From Candidatus Parcubacteria bacterium (GTDB lineage: Bacteria; Patescibacteriota; Minisyncoccia; Phycocordibacterales; Zambryskibacteraceae), in the NCBI GenBank assembly GCA_019661845.1, contig JAIFWL010000002.1, positions 1-12,686 of the forward strand: 12,686 nucleotides of DNA, written 5' to 3'. The position numbers and the translations under genes are program-made. Shown here in pieces: positions 6,111-12,207 of this stretch. Numbering within the stretch: the stretch's first letter is position 1; the number at the start of each line of letters is the position of its first letter. Below the pieces are notes generated by a model. That model was given only the letters and a program-made list of their open reading frames with translations. It was not told where the DNA came from and ran no database searches.

Positions 6111-7154
6111 ATGGTAAAAATCAGGAAAACAGTATCCCCAACCAACGCCTCCCCTATTACAGAACGTAGAAATATTGATACGACTCTAGATGCTATCCGC
6201 ACCAAGTTTGGTGAGGATTCTATTATGAAGTTGGGTGATAAGCCGCGCGTGGGTGTGGATGCAATTTCCACCGGCTCTATCGGACTCGATGCAGCACTCG
6301 GCGTAGGTGGACTCCCCCGCGGACGCATCATAGAAATATTCGGTCCAGAATCTTCTGGTAAAACGACTCTCTCACTTCACTGCATTGCCGAAGCGCAGAA
6401 GCTTGGAGGTATTTGTGCCTTTATCGACGCAGAGCACGCTATGGACCCAGAGTATGCCAAGCGCTTGGGAGTAAAGATCGATGAACTCCTCATCTCTCAA
6501 CCAGACACAGGTGAGCAAGCATTGGAGATTGTCGACTCACTCGTGCGCTCGGGCAAACTCGATGTAATCGTCGTCGACTCTGTCGCTGCTCTTACTCCTA
6601 AGGATGAGATCGAGGGAGACATGGGTGCTTACCACGTGGGCAAACAAGCACGCTTAATGAGTCAGGCTTTGAGAAAGCTCACAGCAATAGTGGCCAAGAG
6701 TAAAACGGTGGTGATCTTCATCAACCAGATTCGTATGCAGATTGGTGTCATGTTCGGTAATCCAGAGACTACTCCAGGTGGCAAGGCTTTGAAATTCTAT
6801 ACCTCTGTTCGCCTCGATATTCGTCGCATTGCCCAGATCAAGAAGGGTGAAGAGATTATGGGAGGTCGCACACGTGTGAAGGTGGTGAAGAATAAGGTTG
6901 CAGCGCCATTCAAACAAACAGAGTTCGACCTCATGTACAACGAGGGCATCTCTCGCGAGGGTGAGTTAATTGCTCTAGGTGAGAAGTTTGGAATTATTAA
7001 GAAGAGTGGTAACTCCTATGAGTATCTCACTCCGCAGAACGATACAGTAAAGCTAGGCCGTGGTTACGACTCCACTCGCCAATTCCTACGTGAGAACAAA
7101 CCTACAGCTGCTCAAATACTGAAAGACATCAAGAAGAATCTTGTAAACGCTTAG
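6111..7154 (+). CDS. recA: RecA recombinase
   Basis: RecA forms ATP-dependent filaments on ssDNA, drives strand exchange and stimulates LexA-type cleavage. The 347-residue length is typical. Walker A is GPESSGKTT (78-86), the catalytic Glu is E108 in [10 protein letters not shown], Walker B is [11 protein letters not shown] (151-161), the L1 region is [20 protein letters not shown], and the L2 region follows [20 protein letters not shown] (with Pro where E. coli has Thr). The polymerisation motif and C-terminal domain are present, with the short tail [10 protein letters not shown] lacking the acidic end of E. coli RecA. The gene starts 1 nt after the Ig-like gene and is the last gene of the ftsK operon. 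No lexA-like operator was recognised. It stops 11 bp before the convergent S74 gene with no hairpin terminator. Confidence 0.98.
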   Translation: MVKIRKTVSPTNASPITERRNIDTTLDAIRTKFGEDSIMKLGDKPRVGVDAISTGSIGLDAALGVGGLPRGRIIEIFGPESSGKTTLSLHCIAEAQKLGGICAFIDAEHAMDPEYAKRLGVKIDELLISQPDTGEQALEIVDSLVRSGKLDVIVVDSVAALTPKDEIEGDMGAYHVGKQARLMSQALRKLTAIVAKSKTVVIFINQIRMQIGVMFGNPETTPGGKALKFYTSVRLDIRRIAQIKKGEEIMGGRTRVKVVKNKVAAPFKQTEFDLMYNEGISREGELIALGEKFGIIKKSGNSYEYLTPQNDTVKLGRGYDSTRQFLRENKPTAAQILKDIKKNLVNA

Positions 7155-7163
7155 ATTATCTAA
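7151..7163. repeat. Small palindrome at the recA / S74-gene convergence
   Basis: TTAGAT-T-ATCTAA is a perfect 13-bp palindrome that includes the recA stop codon and fills the gap to the converging gene. It is all A/T except one G-C pair per arm, so it is too weak to be a convincing intrinsic terminator. It is the only structure in the 11-bp gap. Confidence 0.35.
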
Positions 7164-7165
7164 AA

Positions 7166-9895
7166 TTATTCTGGAGCCTGAACATCTTCCGAAGGTGGGG
7201 GCGTGACATCGTCTGTGCCGGAATCTGTAGGTGCTGTTACGGATTCAGAACCAGCCCCGCCTCCCCCACCGCCATTCATATTGTATTGAGCAATAAGCAT
7301 CTTCAACTGATCCTCATTGATACAGGTGTCGTTGATACAGATCTCATCCTTGGCTTCGAGCTTATCGGCGATAATTTTACTTATACCGTTTGTTGCATCA
7401 GCAAGCTTGTCTGTAATCACACTCCACAAACTCTGGAAGTAACTCGAGAGCGCTACGGAAGCAATAGTGTCAGTAGAAGTCGCTGTAGAGGTTGCCATGA
7501 GGCCGAAGGTATTCGACATTTCCTGGATAGCTTTAGCAAGTACTGCAGTCATCTTGTCGTATTGAACAGCGTTAACCAAGCCTTGAGCATCATGCCCTAT
7601 GAGTCGGCTATCTACGCCCTCCACTTCTTCTGCAATAAAGCCTACGAATACTCCATTCCAGTTTATATCGTTTATCAACCCACCAAGATACTCTGGGGTA
7701 TATTTATAAGAAACAGGTCTAAGTGACATCACCTCGGCTAACCCACTTTGCGAATCGAGAGAAGTGATTTCTGTCTTGAAGCGCCTAGATGATAGAGAAC
7801 CACAAGCAGTTGTGCCGCTCGTCTGAGTAAGGAGACCCTTGGAACCAGTTGCTTGGCCGAAGCAGACGGCACTTCCCGGAGTAGAGGTTGCGATCATTCC
7901 TGCGAAAGTCACGCTTCCACCTGCGAAGAGATTTGTGGTGGAAGCAGTAGTGGAGAAGAAGTTGGTGGAGGTAGCGTCGGTAGAAGTAGATCGAGTAATG
8001 GTGTCAAAGATCTTAGCTCCAGTAAATGTCTGCACACTACTCAAGTCGGCGAGAGTAATAGTGCCTGATGGAAGTGTGGCTACAGTGGTGTTAGTAGTTG
8101 TAAGAGTAAGTGAATGACCACCTGATCGGACCAAAGATGAAGAAGTTGGAATGGTGAGAGTGCCTGCCGAGCCTGTTACTAATAGACCGTTAAATGAGAC
8201 TGCGGTAATGGCACCTAAGGTTGCATTACCAGCATTCACAATAGTAGCGAAGAGGTTTGTAGAGCTTGCAGTAGTGGTGAAGAAGTTAGTAGAAGTAGCT
8301 GAAGTGGTGGTGGCATTAACGCCGGTGAAGTTCTGAAGAGTAGTGGAGGCATTGGCTCGGACATTAGTAATAGTGAGGAGCCCTGTAGAAGTGATATTTC
8401 CAATCGAGGTGATGCCTGTAGCGAAGAGTTCAGTTGAGGATGCAGTGGTGGAGAAGAAGCTTGTACTTGTAGCTGAGGTGCTGGTACCAGTTGTAAACGT
8501 AAGGCGCTGAAGAGTAGTGGAAGCATTAGCAAGGATATTGGTGAAGGTGCCAAGGCCAGAAGATGTGATGGCTCCTCCAATTGCTGTGGTGAAGAAGAGG
8601 TTGGTGGAAGAAGCTGTGGTGGAGAAGAAGGATGTAGTAGTAGCAGAAGTCCCAGTAGCATTGATGAATGTAAGGTTCTGCAATGTCGATGAGGCATTAG
8701 CTAGAAGGTTGGTGAAGGTGCCAAGGCCAGAAGAAGTGATGGCTCCGCCGATTGCTGTGGTGAAGAAGAGGTTGGTGGAAGAAGCTGTGGTGGAGAAGAA
8801 GGAAGTTGATGTTGCAGAGGTACCAGTAGCAGTGACGTAAGTAAAGCGTTGAAGGGTTGTAGACGCTCCAACGTATAAGTCACCCTGAACCTCAAGTTCT
8901 GCGCCTGTAGTGGTAGTAGCGCTCGCACCTATTACTACAGCACCCGCAACATTAGGGTAGATAGCAGTGCCATTGGTTGAAGTGGCAAACTGACTACCAC
9001 CGCCACTTACAGCACCGGTGTCATCTGCCTCACAACCGAACTGACCGTTAGCCCAAGTAAGTACATTGTTAGATTGGCAAGTTGTGAGACTCGCACCAAA
9101 AAGATTTGAGAGAGTGGCAGAAGCACCAGTGATTGAACCCCCAGTGATAACAGGACTTTCGAAACTTCCCTCTTGAGCAATCGATGTCGTGATCGATGCT
9201 AGTCTACTAGTGTCTGCATCTGATTGACGAGTGATGTGTGAACGAACATTTTCATACAAAAGATTTCCTTGAGAAAGAAGACCGGCCTTTATGTAATTAT
9301 CGATCTCGAGTTTAAGAGCTGGCGTCAAAACACTTAAGCTTGGAAGAGAGGCGGCTCGTGGTTGATTTGTGAGACTACTCTTACCTTTTAAATTTTGGTT
9401 TGAAATATTTGGAGTATTTGAAGTGGAGTTACTTGTTGGGAGTTCTACACTGGAATCAGAATTGCTATTAAATTCATTAAATTGTTCAGAGATATTTTTC
9501 TTTAAATTTTGGAGTGTAGATATAACAGATGCTGTAAGAGAGTTCAACGCATCAGATGACACGGGAACGTTCAGAACATTCACATGGTTAGTATCATCAA
9601 CCTTGATCTCAGGTAATTCAATCTCAGGAACTTGGAGGAAAGCTAAACTCTTAGGAAGCGGAACAGGAACAAATGTTCCCATGTACTGTTCTGCCAGAAT
9701 CACCGGCTTGTAACTCAAGGCCTGAACCTTAACTGTCGGTTCCACGGATAAAACATTAATAAAGATGAGAGGCGAAGTAACAAGTATGACCGCACAATAG
9801 ACTCTCATCTGGGCAAGTGTAGTTGTAGGTAAATGCCGCTTCCTAAAGCCGAAGAATCGAAGGACTCGTTTTTTAATTTTTAAAAATTTGACCAT
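7166..9895 (-). CDS. Membrane-anchored repeat fibre with S74 self-processing chaperone domain
   Basis: The 909-residue product has a basic N-terminus (KIKKRVLRFFGFRKRH), one membrane span (about 31-51, RVYCAVILVTSPLIFINVLS), and an extracytoplasmic stretch that includes an Asn/Ser-rich linker (about 140-175). From about residue 340 it is a Ser/Thr/Ala-rich repeat region, with 57-59-residue units containing SFFSTTASSTNLF and GLGTFTNLLA. At residue 702 begins SSRRFKTEITSLDSQSGLAE, then SLRPVSYKYTPE and VGFIAEEVE, the hallmarks of Peptidase_S74, the trimerising intramolecular chaperone of phage tail spikes that cuts itself off near the Ser at its start. A CINDTCINEDQLKMLI segment and a Gly/Pro/acidic tail finish the protein. 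I infer a trimeric surface fibre anchored at its N-terminus, possibly an adhesin. A -10 TATAAT lies at 9933-9938. Confidence 0.85.
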   Translation of the reverse strand: MVKFLKIKKRVLRFFGFRKRHLPTTTLAQMRVYCAVILVTSPLIFINVLSVEPTVKVQALSYKPVILAEQYMGTFVPVPLPKSLAFLQVPEIELPEIKVDDTNHVNVLNVPVSSDALNSLTASVISTLQNLKKNISEQFNEFNSNSDSSVELPTSNSTSNTPNISNQNLKGKSSLTNQPRAASLPSLSVLTPALKLEIDNYIKAGLLSQGNLLYENVRSHITRQSDADTSRLASITTSIAQEGSFESPVITGGSITGASATLSNLFGASLTTCQSNNVLTWANGQFGCEADDTGAVSGGGSQFATSTNGTAIYPNVAGAVVIGASATTTTGAELEVQGDLYVGASTTLQRFTYVTATGTSATSTSFFSTTASSTNLFFTTAIGGAITSSGLGTFTNLLANASSTLQNLTFINATGTSATTTSFFSTTASSTNLFFTTAIGGAITSSGLGTFTNILANASTTLQRLTFTTGTSTSATSTSFFSTTASSTELFATGITSIGNITSTGLLTITNVRANASTTLQNFTGVNATTTSATSTNFFTTTASSTNLFATIVNAGNATLGAITAVSFNGLLVTGSAGTLTIPTSSSLVRSGGHSLTLTTTNTTVATLPSGTITLADLSSVQTFTGAKIFDTITRSTSTDATSTNFFSTTASTTNLFAGGSVTFAGMIATSTPGSAVCFGQATGSKGLLTQTSGTTACGSLSSRRFKTEITSLDSQSGLAEVMSLRPVSYKYTPEYLGGLINDINWNGVFVGFIAEEVEGVDSRLIGHDAQGLVNAVQYDKMTAVLAKAIQEMSNTFGLMATSTATSTDTIASVALSSYFQSLWSVITDKLADATNGISKIIADKLEAKDEICINDTCINEDQLKMLIAQYNMNGGGGGGAGSESVTAPTDSGTDDVTPPPSEDVQAPE
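8177..8869 (-). repeat. Four tandem in-frame repeats within the S74 fibre gene
   Basis: Four units of 171, 171, 174 and about 177 bp start at 8869, 8698, 8527 and 8353 (minus strand). Each begins with (G/N)AS(T/S)TLQ and contains SATSTSFFSTTASST or a close variant. The first two units are nearly identical at the DNA level over the part that encodes TSFFSTTASSTNLFFTTAIG, which points to recent duplication. A fifth, degenerate unit lies at about 7885-8010. Each unit is a likely rung of a beta-rich fibre shaft. Confidence 0.85.
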
Positions 9896-9932
9896 GAATG
9901 CTTAAAGAGAAACTCTAATTAAGCCTGTGTTC

Positions 9933-9938
9933 ATTATA
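9933..9938 (-). promoter_or_regulatory. Putative -10 box of the S74 fibre gene
   Basis: A perfect TATAAT on the minus strand sits 37 bp before the start codon at 9895. The best -35 candidate (GTCAAT, 17 bp upstream) is poor. The leader would be about 30 nt and holds no clear Shine-Dalgarno sequence. Confidence 0.5.
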
Positions 9939-9995
9939 TATTTTGGAATACCTGTATTGACTCATTATTCAAAATGGGTGGGGATAGAGCCCCTT

Positions 9996-10030
9996 CTCTC
10001 ATCTTTCTAAATACTTGATCTTAATGAGAG
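9996..10030. repeat. Inverted repeat CTCTCAT ... ATGAGAG
   Basis: Seven-base arms at 9996-10002 and 10024-10030 are separated by 21 nt, in the gap between the S74 gene and efp. There is no T-run, so it is not a terminator; it may be fortuitous. The rest of the 9896-10177 gap holds only the two promoters and the decamer repeat described separately. Confidence 0.25.
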
Positions 10031-10096
10031 TCAGTAGAAAAACTCGAAGTCTACCTCTTGAGTAAAAATTCTTGTTGGATGTCTGAAGTAAGATAA

Positions 10097-10115
10097 ACCT
10101 TAATAGACCTTAATA
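10097..10115 (+). repeat. Tandem ACCTTAATA repeat upstream of efp
   Basis: ACCTTAATA occurs at 10097-10105 and 10107-10115, one helical turn apart (10 bp), with a one-mismatch copy ACCTCAATA at 10153-10161, inside the efp promoter spacer. It is a possible site for an activator or repressor of efp. Confidence 0.3.
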
Positions 10116-10141
10116 TGGAATCTCCCCCTTTCTACACTATC

Positions 10142-10169
10142 TTGCGTAATTAACCTCAATAAGTAGAAT
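10142..10169 (+). promoter_or_regulatory. Putative efp promoter, nearly leaderless
   Basis: -35 TTGCGT (10142-10147), 16-bp spacer and -10 TAGAAT (10164-10169). The expected start site, 6-8 nt downstream, falls within 0-3 nt of the efp ATG at 10178. No Shine-Dalgarno sequence precedes that ATG, which fits a leaderless transcript. Confidence 0.5.
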
Positions 10170-10177
10170 AAGAGCCT

Positions 10178-10738
10178 ATGCTTGATTACAACGAAGCGAC
10201 GGTACACAAATACATCATCTACGAAAACGAGCCGTGGGAAGTTATCGCTTCACATGTCTTTAGAAAACAGCAGAGAAAGCCTGTCAATGCAGTAAAACTG
10301 AGAAATCTTATAACCGGCAGAATTACTGAGGTTTCCTTCCACGTATCAGACAAGGTTGAGGAAGCCGATATTGATAAGAGTCAGGTTAAATATCTTTATA
10401 CTAATCGTGGTGAATACTGGTTCGCTGAAGCGAATGATCCAAGCAAGCGTTTCCAACTTCCTGAAGAGATGATTGGTCCGGGCGCGAAGTTTCTTAAACC
10501 TAACACCGTCGTTGATGCGATGATTTTCGACGAGAAGATTATTGGTATCAAGTTTCCTATCAAGATGGAGCTTAAAGTAATTGAGGCGCACGATGCTACT
10601 CGTGGTAACACTGCCCAAGGTGCTACCAAAGCAGTGAAGCTTGAGACAGGTGCTGAGATCCAAGTACCGATGTTTATCAAAGAGGGGGACGTTGTGCGGG
10701 TAAATACAGAGACCGGTGAGTATACAGATCGAATATAA
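10178..10738 (+). CDS. efp: Elongation factor P
   Basis: EF-P enters the ribosomal E site and rescues ribosomes stalled on polyproline. The 186-residue length and three beta domains (about 1-64, 66-126, 128-186) are standard. Family landmarks are ENEPWEVIASH, KLRNLITG, YLYTNRGEYWFAE, IKFPIKMELKVIEA and the C-terminal ETGAEIQVPMFIKEGDVVRVNTETGEY. In the ungapped alignment I made by eye with E. coli EF-P, the modified Lys34 corresponds to Gln32 here, in the tip RKQQRKPVNA. The canonical lysine is therefore missing, although Arg33 and Lys34 are adjacent. No modification enzyme is encoded in the window. The last 62 bp overlap a convergent small membrane-protein ORF. Confidence 0.96.
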   Translation: MLDYNEATVHKYIIYENEPWEVIASHVFRKQQRKPVNAVKLRNLITGRITEVSFHVSDKVEEADIDKSQVKYLYTNRGEYWFAEANDPSKRFQLPEEMIGPGAKFLKPNTVVDAMIFDEKIIGIKFPIKMELKVIEAHDATRGNTAQGATKAVKLETGAEIQVPMFIKEGDVVRVNTETGEYTDRI

Positions 10739-10982
10739 AACCGAGGAAGAATCCGAGTATTGCCCAGTACCCTATTACGAAGATGAAGTCTTGTGAGAGG
10801 ATGACAGCGCTGTCACCGAAAATTTTGTATACAAAGATAAGTGGAAGGAATATCGGCTTAGCGAAATAGTCTGACAAACAACTCTGGCCAAGTGAAGCTG
10901 GACAAAGTCCTTTGAGTAAAATTAAAACAGCAATAACTGCTGGTCCAAAAAAGAAACCTTTTACCGCATACGGAATTCGCAT
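10677..10982 (-). CDS. Small polytopic membrane protein, hypothetical
   Basis: With the ATG at 10982 the product has 101 residues, starting MRIPYAVKGFFFGPAV. A TTG at 11000 would extend it by six residues but lies inside the neighbouring inverted repeat. Three hydrophobic segments are visible: about 5-25 (YAVKGFFFGPAVIAVLILLK), 40-56 (FAKPIFLPLIFVYKIFG) and 65-87 (DFIFVIGYWAILGFFLGFIF). Two cysteines in CPASLGQSCLSD lie between the first two. The tail is polar (THRSLYLPAQRPPL). It overlaps the 3' end of efp by 62 bp on the opposite strand. A TATAAT box ends 6 nt before the ATG. I do not recognise the family; consistent membrane topology and a well-placed promoter support a real gene. Confidence 0.6.
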   Translation of the reverse strand: MRIPYAVKGFFFGPAVIAVLILLKGLCPASLGQSCLSDYFAKPIFLPLIFVYKIFGDSAVILSQDFIFVIGYWAILGFFLGFIFDLYTHRSLYLPAQRPPL

Positions 10983-10988
10983 AGAAAC

Positions 10989-10994
10989 ATTATA
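10989..10994 (-). promoter_or_regulatory. -10 box of the small membrane-protein gene
   Basis: TATAAT on the minus strand is followed by six bases and the ATG at 10982, so transcription would begin at or next to the start codon. TGCTATATAAT also reads as an extended -10 motif. It abuts the 111-bp inverted-repeat element; no good -35 is seen. Confidence 0.5.
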
Positions 10995-10996
10995 TA

Positions 10997-11107
10997 GCAA
11001 AAAGAAAACCTAGGTTATCTAGCCTCTCGCAGGCCGACTGGGCCGAGAGAGCGAAATTTGCACCGGCAAATTATCGCGAGGCTAAGGAAACTAGATTTTC
11101 TTTTTGC
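10997..11107 (-). terminator. 111-bp branched palindromic element / probable bidirectional terminator
   Basis: The outer arms 10997-11013 and 11091-11107 are complementary over 17 bp with one exception. That pair is a U-G wobble in minus-strand RNA but a C-A mismatch in plus-strand RNA. Inside lies a 7-bp stem (11020-11026 with 11078-11084). It encloses an 11-bp hairpin with one bulged base (11051-11077, loop ACCG) and a GC-rich hairpin (GGCC 11032-11035 with GGCC 11041-11044). CTCTC (11024-11028) can pair instead with GAGAG (11045-11049), so an alternative fold exists. Each strand ends in TTTTCTTTTTGC. The element starts at the base after the rpsR stop. I infer transcription termination on both strands, but it is far more elaborate than a normal terminator. 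Confidence 0.7.
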
Positions 11108-11308
11108 TTACCTACTTACGTATGGAAGTAAACCGAGGAAGCGAGCTCGCTTGATAGCTTCAGCGAGTGAGCGCTGATCTACTGAAGGCACTCCAGAGCG
11201 CTTTCGAGACTGCACACGTGCGTGTGGAGTAAGGAACTTCTTAAGAGTCTCGACGTCCTTGTAGTCGATGTGCTCAATCTTATTTTCTTTAAAGTAATTC
11301 TTTTTCAT
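11108..11308 (-). CDS. rpsR: 30S ribosomal protein bS18
   Basis: This small-subunit protein sits on the 30S platform next to bS6. The 66-residue product contains the family signature: HIDYKDVETLKKFLTPHARV, then SRKRSGVPSVDQRSLAEAIK and RARFLGLLPYV. It is shorter than E. coli bS18 (75 residues) and has no N-terminal cysteines for zinc. It is the last gene of the tatD–rpsF–ssb–rpsR group, 26 bp after ssb, and its stop codon abuts the large inverted repeat. No Shine-Dalgarno is seen; the upstream sequence is A/T-rich (ATAAATAAAT). Confidence 0.95.
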   Translation of the reverse strand: MKKNYFKENKIEHIDYKDVETLKKFLTPHARVQSRKRSGVPSVDQRSLAEAIKRARFLGLLPYVSR

Positions 11309-11334
11309 ATTTATTTATGGTGAGTCTTGTCGAA

Positions 11335-11784
11335 CTAGAATGGAATATCATCTACATTAATGTTCTCTTCTGGATAGTCAATCGTGTCTACTGGAGGAGC
11401 TGGCTGGTCATCCCCTGCAGGAGTTGATGGAGCCGCACTTGGAGCACCGCCACCGCTAGTGCGTGGGCCGAACTGCACCCTGTCTGCTACCACCTCGGTG
11501 CGATACTTCTTAGTGCCATCATTGGCATCCCAGCTCCTTGTCTGCATACGACCTTCGACAAGAGCACTTGCACCCTTCCTAAGGTACTGGGCGACAGTCT
11601 CTGCCTGTTTACCGAAGACTACGATGTTGTGGAACTGAGTGTCCTCCTTCTTATTACCATCCTTATCTCTCCAGACACTGTTGGTGGCGAGGGAGAAGCT
11701 CGTAACACGAAGGCCAGAAGGAAGTGACTTCAACTCTGGATCCCTAGTGAGGTTACCGATGATAATCGCTTTGTTTAGATACAT
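11335..11784 (-). CDS. ssb: Single-stranded DNA-binding protein
   Basis: SSB coats ssDNA in replication and repair and recruits partners through its acidic C-terminal tip. The 149-residue product has one OB fold (about 1-107: MYLNKAIIIGNLTRDPELK, FSLATNSVW, THFHN-like TQFHNIVVFGKQAETVAQYL, KGASALVEGRMQTRSW, YRTEVVADRVQFG). A Gly/Pro/Ala-rich linker (about 108-135) leads to the acidic tip NINVDDIPF, which matches the canonical DDIPF end. It lies 9 nt after rpsF and 26 nt before rpsR, the classic bacterial order. With RecA encoded in the same window, both core ssDNA partners are present. Confidence 0.97.
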   Translation of the reverse strand: MYLNKAIIIGNLTRDPELKSLPSGLRVTSFSLATNSVWRDKDGNKKEDTQFHNIVVFGKQAETVAQYLRKGASALVEGRMQTRSWDANDGTKKYRTEVVADRVQFGPRTSGGGAPSAAPSTPAGDDQPAPPVDTIDYPEENINVDDIPF

Positions 11785-11793
11785 AGTTATATC

Positions 11794-12201
11794 TTATTCT
11801 ACTACCACCTCGGCCTCCTCCTTAGCAGCCTCTTCTTGGGCCTCCTTCTCCTCTAAAGCTGCTTGCGCCTTAGCGAAGGTAAAGTAAGTCTCCCTAGGGG
11901 CCTTGACGAGCAAAACTCGGAGAACCTCATCTACCTTATCCAAACTATCTTTAAGGCTTACAGCTTGAGCTGGCTCCATTTCAAACTTAACCCAGCCCAA
12001 GTAGGCCTCATTGACCACATAGCGGCTAGCCCCTACCGTCTTAGACATCGTATAGGCAAGGTCAATCTTCATAGGCTCCTCTCCATCGAAAATATTACCC
12101 CCCTCCTTGGTTATAAGACCCTTGATCTTATCGACAACGGCAGATAGCCCGTCTTCCGGGATGCTTGGCAATATGAGGTATCCTGTCTCGTAAACTTGCA
12201 T
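11794..12201 (-). CDS. rpsF: 30S ribosomal protein bS6
   Basis: bS6 binds 16S rRNA together with bS18. The 135-residue product begins MQVYETGYLILPSIPEDGL and shows the ferredoxin-like landmarks KIDLAYTMSKTVGASRYVV and WVKFEMEP, then VDEVLRVLLVKAPRE. The Lys-Thr-Val-Gly region and the VNEAYLG segment make it longer than E. coli bS6 within the fold. The C-terminus (about 108-135) is an Ala/Glu-rich, very acidic extension (LEEKEAQEEAAKEEAEVVVE) likely to be helical. It starts 6 nt after the tatD stop and ends 9 nt before ssb, so the genes are in one operon. A weak AGG lies 5 nt before the ATG. Confidence 0.93.
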   Translation of the reverse strand: MQVYETGYLILPSIPEDGLSAVVDKIKGLITKEGGNIFDGEEPMKIDLAYTMSKTVGASRYVVNEAYLGWVKFEMEPAQAVSLKDSLDKVDEVLRVLLVKAPRETYFTFAKAQAALEEKEAQEEAAKEEAEVVVE

Positions 12202-12207
12202 GTCGGC

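Noticed and set aside
8236..8840. Long ORFs in other frames and on the plus strand across the S74 repeat region
   Set aside because: They are Leu/Pro/Ser- or Val/Glu-rich shadows created by the codon pattern of the in-frame repeats, with no independent starts or domains.
8177..8869. CRISPR or other non-coding tandem array
   Set aside because: The repeats keep a single reading frame, have 171-177-bp units without constant short repeats and unique spacers, and code for protein repeats.
10115..10153. Twelve-codon ORF with a Pro-Pro motif just upstream of efp, as an EF-P-sensing leader peptide
   Set aside because: It has no ribosome binding site, and the best efp promoter starts transcription downstream of it. 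A short Pro-Pro ORF is easily found by chance.
11020..11084. Possible tRNA or tRNA-like cloverleaf
   Set aside because: The 7-bp stem and about 65-nt length are suggestive, but there is no GTTCRA T-loop, no D-arm consensus, no anticodon arm of 5 bp with a 7-nt loop, and the larger 17-bp arms enclose it.
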